A stretch of 38,669 nt of DNA from a virus, in IMG/VR virus record IMGVR_UViG_3300030090_006472, positions 1-38,669 of that record. One strand, written 5' to 3'. Positions 22,972 through 31,129 of this stretch are shown here, in pieces. Every line of letters begins with the position of its first letter. Position 1 is the stretch's first letter. The notes under the pieces are model-generated. The model made no database searches. It worked only from the letters and a program-made list of their open reading frames with translations, and had not been told where the DNA came from. A program made the position numbers and the translations under genes.

Positions 22972-24048
22972 ATGGCAGACGAACAAACAAGACATAAGCA
23001 GCCTCTTTACTACGGTGGTGATGAAACATCATTCCCGTTAAGGACTGCTCCATATTTTAGTAGAGTGGAAAGTCAAGAGGTAGATTTTATTGGTGGTATT
23101 GAGGACGATGTTCCAAAGAACTATCAGTTTGTTGCTTTCCGTCCCGGTTTCTCTTTGCAAGCATCCGAATTGAATGAAATGCAAGAGCATTTTCAAATGC
23201 AATTGACACTCAGTATTTCAATGATGCATAACTGGATAACATCTGGTGCAGGACACCTTTGGGAACAATGGAGTCCGAACTCATTAGGTTCGGAGGGTGG
23301 TGACCCTAGCAGTACTGATGAGATTGGTGGATTTGAAACTTCCATAGGACAAGGTGGTGGATTGAATACTGACGGAACAGCATTCCACGATTCGATGTTA
23401 CAAGTATCTGCTCCGGGATGGAGAGGTGCATGTCCATTACATCCCTATAGCAGTCCATATCAGGGAACTAGAAACTCAGCATCACCCGTTGGTGTTCAAT
23501 ATTTCCCAAATGGAAATTTTGTTAGATTGACTTTTTGGCCTGGATGGTGGTTAACTGAAGTGAGACATCCTTGGAATGGTACTAATAACAATCAACCCGA
23601 CCAAGTTAGTGGTTTAAAACACTGGGTATATTTAAACACAAGCACCGATTTTGAAGCAGATCCTAATTACACAGAGGACATTCCACTCGGAAACCTAAAT
23701 GGTCAAAAGGTCGTTGCTGGTTTGATAACAAACAGTGACTATTATGGTTGCTGTCCTGAAGAAGAAAGTACTGAGACATCTCCATGCGATTCAACACTGG
23801 CAGATAATGCTTCTGGCCTTCCTAACTCGGCTGCATGTGGTGCAACAAGATATGGTGTTTATCTATCTCGATCAAATCATGTCATTCCAGATACTGGAAA
23901 CTCTGCGGCTCCTTGGGGTTCGGAGTCAGATTATGATAATACAGATACAGCATTTTATCAAAAAGAAAGATTGTGTGCGGTTTGTAAGGTAGACCCTGTA
24001 GAAAGAACGGTTCGATATATGAATAACTTACTAATCGCTAGATTCTAA
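22972..24048 (+). CDS. Baseplate/tail-fibre attachment-type structural protein
   Basis: 358 residues. 'YQFVAFRPGFSLQASELNEMQEHF' followed by 'QLTLSISMMHNWITSG' is a motif that starts many phage proteins linking baseplate and fibres in marine T4-likes (F.PG..LQASELNE.Q). The middle contains 'FVRLTFWPGWWLTEVRHPW' and a beta-rich section; a Cys pair GCCPEE and the tail CAVCKVDPVERTVRYMNNLL close it. The ribosome site AAGGAGA precedes the ATG. It sits between the wedge genes and the fibre genes, so a gp9/gp10-like connector role is likely, by position. Confidence 0.6.
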   Translation: MADEQTRHKQPLYYGGDETSFPLRTAPYFSRVESQEVDFIGGIEDDVPKNYQFVAFRPGFSLQASELNEMQEHFQMQLTLSISMMHNWITSGAGHLWEQWSPNSLGSEGGDPSSTDEIGGFETSIGQGGGLNTDGTAFHDSMLQVSAPGWRGACPLHPYSSPYQGTRNSASPVGVQYFPNGNFVRLTFWPGWWLTEVRHPWNGTNNNQPDQVSGLKHWVYLNTSTDFEADPNYTEDIPLGNLNGQKVVAGLITNSDYYGCCPEEESTETSPCDSTLADNASGLPNSAACGATRYGVYLSRSNHVIPDTGNSAAPWGSESDYDNTDTAFYQKERLCAVCKVDPVERTVRYMNNLLIARF

Positions 24049-24077
24049 GGCATATATAAAGTAAAAGAGACAAACCT

Positions 24078-26552
24078 ATGGCAAATGTTGACGACAATAA
24101 TTACGACATCCCTTCATTAACTGGAAATGATACATTTCTTGATTGGGTAAACCACTATAATACAAATATGGTGAATAAACTCAATAAGATAAAAATGTAT
24201 GATGGTGTTTCTGGTGATGGTATTGTATTTACTTTAGGAACCACCGCTGCAAATGACCCAGTTGGAGGTCAAACTGCCGGTAGTGACCTAGAAGCAGGTA
24301 TTATTCGAGCGTCTATTGCAGAAGTTATTCCACACGGCATCACATTTGCAAAAGGTGTTTCTATCAGAGGTGTCTTGGATTATGATTTAAGTAAGAATGA
24401 ATTGTCTGCAATTAAAACTAGATTCCATCCATACGGTGGATATACTGCTACCACAGGATTTACTCTTGGTATGCCTGTTCGCATTGGTTCTATTAATGCG
24501 GCAGGTGAAGAAGGTTCAACAGGTGAAGCAAACTATTACCTTGCAAGAGCAGATAGTAAATCTTATGCTGAAGTTATTGGTGTTGTAGGTGGTGTAACTT
24601 GGCCTAACTTCTCTGGTACAAGTGGTCCTTATACTGCAACAAACACATACATTGATGTTACTACATCTGGTAAAGTGAAAGGTGATTTTAGCAGAGCATT
24701 AGCAAGAGAAGGAGAAGTTGCCAATCCTCCAAACAGAGGTTTGAGTGCGGGTTGTGTTTACTTCTTAAGTCCAGGAATCAGTGGTGGACTTACTAGAGAT
24801 GAACCTGTAATTGCAGGACAAGTAAGTAAACCAGTTCTTCTTGGTATAACTGGTGATGAGGGTCTTGTTCTTCAATATAGAGGACAATTCCTACAAGGAA
24901 GTGGTACTGGTGGTACTGGTGGTATTGACAATAATAGATTTATTGCTAAGGTTGATGCAGGTACGGATATCAGAAGAGGTCATGTTGTAGGATACTTACC
25001 CACAGACACTGATGGTGGTGAAGACGACACAGAGTATGGAACAGACGGATGGAAAATTGTAAGAAGTACAGACACTTGGATTGATAATGCAATTGGTGTA
25101 TGTGTTCAAGACCCATTCACATTAGATTCTCAAACATACATTGAGATAGTATCTACTGGATTCATATATGATTGTCCAGTTGCTGATGATGCATATGGTG
25201 TTGGTATTCTATATGTTAACCCAGATGGTAAACTTATAAGTGAAAGTGGTTCTATTCCAGGAACGAGAAAAGCATTTGCAATTGGTTGGAGAGATCATTC
25301 TGCCGGAACAATTACAGCAAACATCATTAACCAATCCGTTGGTGGTGGAGCCGCGGGAAGTGGAACACAAACTGCTGGTGCAGGGATGCCTAGAAACTTT
25401 GGTGGCGGAGACAACGAATCATGGGCGTATCGTTCCACATCATTAGGTGGTGCTACTTATGGTAGTGCAATCAACGAAAACATTATAATCAATGGTGGTT
25501 TTGATGTCTGGCAAAGAGGTGTCGGAGTCGAAAGTGCCGGTGGTGGAACTGGTTCTATGTACCTTGCAGATAGATGGGTAAGAATAGATGGTCTATCTGG
25601 AAATGGTGGTAGTGTCGTAAACAAGATGGAAGTGACTAGAAAAGAATTTACTAAGAACCAAACAGAAGTTTATGGTAATCCCACTTACTACATGAGACAT
25701 GAACACAATATCTCTGGAGCAAATTCTGCTAAGGGTGAATTTATTATTCTAGAAAATAGAGTAGAAGATGTTCGTACTGCAAGAAATGAAGATGTAACAA
25801 TGTCATTCTTTGCAAAATGTGGTGTTACTGGTTCTACTATGGATATCAATATCACTCAGTATGATGGCACTAATATAACTAACACAAAACCAGCATCGGT
25901 TCAGTTAGGAACACTTTGGGACAAGTATGAAATATCTTTTAATGTTCCAAATTGCACAGCAGTTCCTACTGGTAAACACTATGTTGGATTTGGTTTTGAT
26001 ATTGTAAGACTTGGAAACACCACTCTTGACTTAGCACAGGTTAAAGTGGAGAGAGGATTGGTTGCGACTAGAAATGCATCTTCGCCGGATCAAGGACAAA
26101 AAGAATTAGAAAAATGTAATAGGTATTATAGAAGAAGTTACACACTTGATGAAAGAACTGGTAAACCATCAATGTTAAATTCTCAAACACCTAGTATATC
26201 TTCTGTAACATTTACCTCTACTCCTGCACAAGACGAATATGAAAAATTCGATGTGCAGATGAGGAATACACCAAAAATTACATTCTACTCTCCCCAGTCT
26301 GGTTATACTGGAGATATCTACAACACATCTGCTCAAGTTGATGCCAGAAATGCATCAGGAACAGTTGGATATAATGGAGTAGTAAGAACAGGAACTCCTG
26401 GAGAAACTTGTGTAACAGCAACATATGCGACAAAAGATGGAATTTATATGTTCGTTCCATGTGGAACAGTTCTGTGGGATGACTTGGCAGTTCACTATGT
26501 CGCAGACGCAGATTTAGATGAAAACATGCCAAATAAGGCACCTAACGGATAA
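24078..26552 (+). CDS. Tail fibre/adhesin with C-terminal carbohydrate-binding-type domain
   Basis: 824 residues. N-terminal part (about 1-270): a virion domain with 'YYLARADSKSYAEVIGVVGG' and 'YFLSPGISGGLT..EP', shared with the next gene. From about residue 466, 'NENIIINGGFDVWQRGVGVES...LADRWVRID' is the start of a common phage fibre beta-sandwich that resembles carbohydrate-binding modules and is often found at receptor-binding tips. From about 675, 'KELEKCNRYYRRSYTLDE' is the helical piece that usually follows it, then a final beta domain. The protein should bind a surface glycan of the host or of an associated polymer. Ribosome signal is weak (AAAGAGA). Confidence 0.75.
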   Translation: MANVDDNNYDIPSLTGNDTFLDWVNHYNTNMVNKLNKIKMYDGVSGDGIVFTLGTTAANDPVGGQTAGSDLEAGIIRASIAEVIPHGITFAKGVSIRGVLDYDLSKNELSAIKTRFHPYGGYTATTGFTLGMPVRIGSINAAGEEGSTGEANYYLARADSKSYAEVIGVVGGVTWPNFSGTSGPYTATNTYIDVTTSGKVKGDFSRALAREGEVANPPNRGLSAGCVYFLSPGISGGLTRDEPVIAGQVSKPVLLGITGDEGLVLQYRGQFLQGSGTGGTGGIDNNRFIAKVDAGTDIRRGHVVGYLPTDTDGGEDDTEYGTDGWKIVRSTDTWIDNAIGVCVQDPFTLDSQTYIEIVSTGFIYDCPVADDAYGVGILYVNPDGKLISESGSIPGTRKAFAIGWRDHSAGTITANIINQSVGGGAAGSGTQTAGAGMPRNFGGGDNESWAYRSTSLGGATYGSAINENIIINGGFDVWQRGVGVESAGGGTGSMYLADRWVRIDGLSGNGGSVVNKMEVTRKEFTKNQTEVYGNPTYYMRHEHNISGANSAKGEFIILENRVEDVRTARNEDVTMSFFAKCGVTGSTMDINITQYDGTNITNTKPASVQLGTLWDKYEISFNVPNCTAVPTGKHYVGFGFDIVRLGNTTLDLAQVKVERGLVATRNASSPDQGQKELEKCNRYYRRSYTLDERTGKPSMLNSQTPSISSVTFTSTPAQDEYEKFDVQMRNTPKITFYSPQSGYTGDIYNTSAQVDARNASGTVGYNGVVRTGTPGETCVTATYATKDGIYMFVPCGTVLWDDLAVHYVADADLDENMPNKAPNG

Positions 26553-26564
26553 AAGGAATAGCAA

Positions 26565-27944
26565 ATGTCTTCATGTAATAATAGTTCAAATCTAAGCGGA
26601 AATCTAAACATCAATAACATCACTCATAGTGGTGCTAGACTGATGATGACTATTCCTCTGAGTGGTTTCTCTGGTGGTAGAATATCAGGATTACCTGGAG
26701 ATGATGGTATTACCGCAGGTGATGCCATTCGATATAATGCAGTTGCTTATAATGAAACTACAAATCCAAGTGGTGGTAAATATGTAAAGGCAAGATCAGA
26801 TATGTCACATACATCTGAAGTTGTCGGTATTGTAGAAAGTATTGACAACAATGGTAGACATTCGGATGGGACTATAAATGTCAATTCAAATGTCAATGTT
26901 GTTCTTTCTGGACAAATAAAATTCCCAGAAGATAAACTGGTGAGTGCTACTCACATTTATGATTTTACTCAGGATGATCCTGCATACATTGCAGGTGCTT
27001 CTGGTGGTAATGATATTTACTTCTTAAGTGAAGTTACTGGTGGTGTGATACAGAACTTGGCTCCTGTTGAACCCACTACAATTGCAAAACCAATATTCCA
27101 ATATGCACCTGATGGAGATTTTACAGGACAAGTTGTAAACTATATTGGATATCAGATTGGTGGAGAGATTGTTGGTACGGATGAAGATAATGATCCTGGT
27201 GGTTCCGCAACTACGGTTCTTAATTTTGGTGGTGGAGATTTAGATTTACCGCCAAACAATTTTAATCTTTCACATCCAAACACTCAGTTTCTTCCAGTAA
27301 ATACTGGCGACTTAAGGTATATTGCTGGACAAAGTACTTACTACACATCAGCACAACTTTTGAATCTTGGAGAAATGGGCATCCGAGTTCGTATAGAATT
27401 AAAAACAAATGTTCAAGTTAACAATATAGATAGATTGATGAACACAAGAACTGAAAGAGGAGCAGATAAGTGGAGTGGTAAAGTAGTTTCTGTTTCTCAG
27501 AAAACAGTTTACTTAGAAACCACTAACACAGATATTCCCAGTGCAGGAGAATTTTTATATGGAAAAAGTGGAGATAAATATGAAATCTCTGACTGCTACA
27601 CAACTGCGGTTGCATTAGGAAAGATTCCTGCAACAAGGAAAAAGGTTACAAACATTGATGGTCGTGTAATTAATGTACAACAAGATACTATCATGCACAT
27701 AAACTCAGATGCAAGTCCACAAGCACATGGTTCAGAATCATTAGGAACAAAAGGTGTAAGTGTTGTGTTACCACAAGAAGTATCTGTAAATAAATTAACA
27801 GTAAGAAAACAATGTGTCATTGGTTCTGATTCGGAAAATGTTACAGCAACCGATGTTGGTAGAATTTTAAATCAACTTAAATCTCGCACTGATAGTTCGG
27901 GAGACAAGTTGAGTATTTCCCAAGATGACTTAGACATAAAGTGA
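26565..27944 (+). CDS. Virion structural/fibre protein sharing a domain with the upstream fibre
   Basis: 459 residues. Residues about 70-190 ('YVKARSDMSHTSEVVGIVES', 'VVLSGQIKFP', 'DPAYIAG...YFLSEVTGGVI', 'IAKPIFQYAPDGDFTGQVVNY') align with the N-terminal half of the 24078-26552 protein, so the two genes carry related virion domains, probably by duplication. The later part has Asn-rich strands and ends in a coiled stretch. No Cys modules beyond single residues (MSSCNNSS). Likely a fibre or attachment protein; target unknown. Ribosome site AAAAGGAA precedes the ATG. Confidence 0.65.
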   Translation: MSSCNNSSNLSGNLNINNITHSGARLMMTIPLSGFSGGRISGLPGDDGITAGDAIRYNAVAYNETTNPSGGKYVKARSDMSHTSEVVGIVESIDNNGRHSDGTINVNSNVNVVLSGQIKFPEDKLVSATHIYDFTQDDPAYIAGASGGNDIYFLSEVTGGVIQNLAPVEPTTIAKPIFQYAPDGDFTGQVVNYIGYQIGGEIVGTDEDNDPGGSATTVLNFGGGDLDLPPNNFNLSHPNTQFLPVNTGDLRYIAGQSTYYTSAQLLNLGEMGIRVRIELKTNVQVNNIDRLMNTRTERGADKWSGKVVSVSQKTVYLETTNTDIPSAGEFLYGKSGDKYEISDCYTTAVALGKIPATRKKVTNIDGRVINVQQDTIMHINSDASPQAHGSESLGTKGVSVVLPQEVSVNKLTVRKQCVIGSDSENVTATDVGRILNQLKSRTDSSGDKLSISQDDLDIK

Positions 27945-27951
27945 ACATAAA

Positions 27952-30900
27952 ATGGTAGGAGTGATTCACGGTAGTAGTTTTTTTAGACCCATAGGAAATG
28001 AAGCAGCGACTGGTCCTACCGGTCCAACAGGTCCTACTGGTTCTACTGGTCCTAGTGGAACTGGACCTACAGGTGCAACAGGAATTACCGGCCCTAATCT
28101 TTCCGTCATGTATCTTGTTGACAATGACGGGAATCCTACCCACACAGGGGACAAACTTTTTCATATTTTCTATGGTGCTACCTATCATGGTGGTCCAATG
28201 TCACCAGTAGGTGTTACCACTGACTATACAACGAGTACAAAAATTCAAGGGCCCACAGGAGATGCATATATTGCAATCGATGGTGGTAACACTTTCGACC
28301 ATTCTCAACCAGAAGGTAGAGATGGTACAATGGGTGTGTTTTTAGAACAGAATGGTCCTAATAGTATTAAGTTGAAGTCTATAGAGGTTACTGGTGATTC
28401 GTTAACCTTAACTCAAAATCAAGATTTAAATACCATTGACCTTAAATATGATAGAGGAAGATTTGGTTATTTAAACACTGAAGGTAATGCTCAAGGTGCA
28501 TTGGTAGGAACTAATGTTGGTAATATTGCAATACATGGTTTTACTGGTGCATCATACGACAGTCAAATAGGTGCGATTGATGTTGCACTAAAAAGTTACA
28601 AAGAACAAACAAGATATTTGACTGTGGGTGACACAGTAGGTGATTTTGTAAACTTATCTTCTGGATTAGAACAAATTCCACACTATACAGGAACCATAAA
28701 CACAAATTCTGCAAAGGTATTTGTATTAAATATGAGACAACTTCCTGGTGTTGATTTTACACTAGAAGGAGATAACGAAATACCACCAAACATTGTAACA
28801 GGACACACTGGTGGTTTAGTAGTAAGACTTTCAGACGCTGAGTTTGGTTACACTGGAAATGGACCAATTAATGGTGCAGGACAAGATATATCCAAAGCAT
28901 TCACATTAATTGTGGATGGTGCGAAGATGGGCAATCCACCCGCAGAACAAGTTAGATTCACAAACACTATATGGCCTTTAGATAGACAACCTTGCTTTAG
29001 TGGTGGTACTGATATATTCAACTTCTTCTGGCTTCCTTGTTCATCCGAAGATTCAAGATGTCCAAATGGAAATGCATGGTATGGTAATGTAGTTCAATGG
29101 AAATCTCCAGATACAGAAATTGTTGCAGGTGGTGGAGAGGATGTAGATCCTTTCTATTGTCATGATGAATTTGGAGGTCTAAGAAACTATACTGGAAATC
29201 AAACAGATTATCCTGGTATTGAATTGAACTTTGATGGTTCTACTGGTGCAACTGGTGCATGTTGTATAGGTGATGGGAATTGTGTTCACACCACAAAGAA
29301 CAAATGCCTAGGTTACTTCTTAGGTTCTGGTGTTGCATGTGGAACCAAATGTTCTGAAGTTGGAGCATGTTGTATTTACTATGAAGATACTGATGAAACT
29401 GATTGCAGAATAACATCGGTAAGTGAATGCATTGACTTGGGAGATATTGACAGAATAACAACATCATTTGGTGGAATAGGAACCGAGTGTCAAGATGTAG
29501 ATTGTGTTTCTGCAAGAAGTAGTCTAGGAGCATGTTGTGACGGGAGAGGCGGTTGCACACAGAAAACAGAAGAAGAGTGTGAAAGAGTTGGTGGATTCTT
29601 CCAAGGTTCTGGTAAACCTTGTGATATAGTTTATGGTGATAACTTAATCAATGTCTGTTCTGGTGGTACTGGAGCATGTTGTCAAGGAGATGGAACATGC
29701 ATCGATGGTATTACTGGAGGAGAGTGTTTAACAGCAGGAAAAGTTTATGCAGGAGATAATATCAAATGTGTAGATATTTCTTGTTCTGAGAATGATGGAA
29801 AAAGAAGTATAGGTGCCGTCGCTGGTTTAGATTTAAAACCTGGCGATTTATACGGTGGTGGTATGGTAGTGGGTATATACCAACCATACGGTTCTCATAT
29901 GTTCGGTTCTACTGCCTTTGGTGGTGATAGAGATGTTCATTGGGAAACTTTGATGCAGGGCAATTCTGATGGAGCAACTTTAGATAGTAGTGGAATGCCT
30001 TGTGGAACTGTTCGTTCTCAATATGACTATCATGGTTATGGGTTTACCTCAGAAAAAGGATGTCTGGAACTTAATCGGTTTGATATAAACGATGACACAA
30101 TAAAAGCAGATGCATACTACATTATAACTTCAATGGTTCCGATGGCAATCACTGGAGATAGAAGTATCGCAAGTCCAATCGATCATCCGGGTGCGACTTC
30201 AGAGTTCTATTGGGGTAATCGAGGAAGTTCTTGGGGACCAATTTATAATAGAAAAACAGAACAATTGGATGACTTAAGTTCTGAATATGTTTCTAAAGTC
30301 TTCCCATATAGAGAAGGTTATTGGTATAATCAAGATTTAGGAAAGACTGGTTCCTTTAACAACATTCCGATTAACACATTTACTACATGTTCAAAGGCAA
30401 GAAGAAATGGAAATGGTGGTGTTAATAAACTTACCACACAACCACTACAAACAGCACATGGTTTCTGGAAAAGAAACTATGGTATCTACAATAACATTAG
30501 AGTAATTGGTGCAGACAATGCACTCTTTAGAGATTACAATGCTCCTGATTTTGAATCCAGTCAATTTGGACCTGGTCTAACTGCTGACTATGTTTCTGCA
30601 TTCCGTGCTTGTAGATTGTATGATGATAGAATTACATCTGCAACTGGTGCAACCGCTGGAGATAATACAAGGCTGTCTGGTTGGTTTATTCCTAGTCATG
30701 ATGAGATGGCATTTATTGCTCAGAATTGTTTGTCTGAAAACGAAGAGTTTAATTTAAATTCAAGTCTATTCCAAGAAGGTGGTATGCCATTTGCAGGTTG
30801 GCACTGGACATCTACTGGAGCATTCGATGAATTTAAAGGTTTCACTGCTGGACTTGGTACTGGAGAGGGTATTGCAAATGGTGCATCCGCTGATGCAGGT

Positions 30901-31113
30901 ACTTTGGCTTGGGCTATGAATTTTGATGTAAACGGAAATTCTGATGAGTTCCTTGTTGGGAAAAAACATAGAACCCATAATAAATACAAGGTAAGACCTA
31001 TCAGAATACTCAGAGTTGATGGTCAATATTCTACTGGTGGTTCCGAAAATGAAAAACTTTGGAAGTTACCAAAAGTACAAAGAGATTCTGATAAAGGAAT
31101 TAATCAGGATTAG
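27952..31113 (+). CDS. Collagen-like fibre with four Cys-rich modules and a DUF1566/C-type-lectin-like tip
   Basis: 1053 residues. About 19-48 are collagen-like Gly-X-Thr/Pro triplets (TGPTGPTGPTGSTGPSG). A beta-rich shaft follows. From about 434 to 613 lie four GACC modules (GACC, then Cys near +8, EC or KC, GG/FG turn, final C..C). From about 630 the 'GGGMVVGIYQP' start and, at about 873-1023, 'FRACRLYDD', 'LSGWFIPSHDEMAFIAQN', 'FAGWHWTST' and 'AWAMNFDVNG...YKVRPIRIL' form a DUF1566/Lcl-type C-type-lectin-like fold. Such folds bind receptors in many adhesins. A tail-fibre tip role is likely. The ribosome site is poor (GAACATAAA). Confidence 0.75.
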   Translation: MVGVIHGSSFFRPIGNEAATGPTGPTGPTGSTGPSGTGPTGATGITGPNLSVMYLVDNDGNPTHTGDKLFHIFYGATYHGGPMSPVGVTTDYTTSTKIQGPTGDAYIAIDGGNTFDHSQPEGRDGTMGVFLEQNGPNSIKLKSIEVTGDSLTLTQNQDLNTIDLKYDRGRFGYLNTEGNAQGALVGTNVGNIAIHGFTGASYDSQIGAIDVALKSYKEQTRYLTVGDTVGDFVNLSSGLEQIPHYTGTINTNSAKVFVLNMRQLPGVDFTLEGDNEIPPNIVTGHTGGLVVRLSDAEFGYTGNGPINGAGQDISKAFTLIVDGAKMGNPPAEQVRFTNTIWPLDRQPCFSGGTDIFNFFWLPCSSEDSRCPNGNAWYGNVVQWKSPDTEIVAGGGEDVDPFYCHDEFGGLRNYTGNQTDYPGIELNFDGSTGATGACCIGDGNCVHTTKNKCLGYFLGSGVACGTKCSEVGACCIYYEDTDETDCRITSVSECIDLGDIDRITTSFGGIGTECQDVDCVSARSSLGACCDGRGGCTQKTEEECERVGGFFQGSGKPCDIVYGDNLINVCSGGTGACCQGDGTCIDGITGGECLTAGKVYAGDNIKCVDISCSENDGKRSIGAVAGLDLKPGDLYGGGMVVGIYQPYGSHMFGSTAFGGDRDVHWETLMQGNSDGATLDSSGMPCGTVRSQYDYHGYGFTSEKGCLELNRFDINDDTIKADAYYIITSMVPMAITGDRSIASPIDHPGATSEFYWGNRGSSWGPIYNRKTEQLDDLSSEYVSKVFPYREGYWYNQDLGKTGSFNNIPINTFTTCSKARRNGNGGVNKLTTQPLQTAHGFWKRNYGIYNNIRVIGADNALFRDYNAPDFESSQFGPGLTADYVSAFRACRLYDDRITSATGATAGDNTRLSGWFIPSHDEMAFIAQNCLSENEEFNLNSSLFQEGGMPFAGWHWTSTGAFDEFKGFTAGLGTGEGIANGASADAGTLAWAMNFDVNGNSDEFLVGKKHRTHNKYKVRPIRILRVDGQYSTGGSENEKLWKLPKVQRDSDKGINQD

Positions 31114-31129
31114 CGGAGGATGAACATCA

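Noticed and set aside
24055-24062. TATAAAGT as a late promoter before the 24078 fibre gene
   Set aside because: Two mismatches at the 3' end of a box that is usually strict; not strong enough to list.
27966-28188. Minus-strand frames with GPVGPVGPV-type repeats, looking like a second collagen gene
   Set aside because: Reverse complement of the plus-strand collagen-like triplets; the plus-strand gene has clear domains and continues for over 1000 codons.
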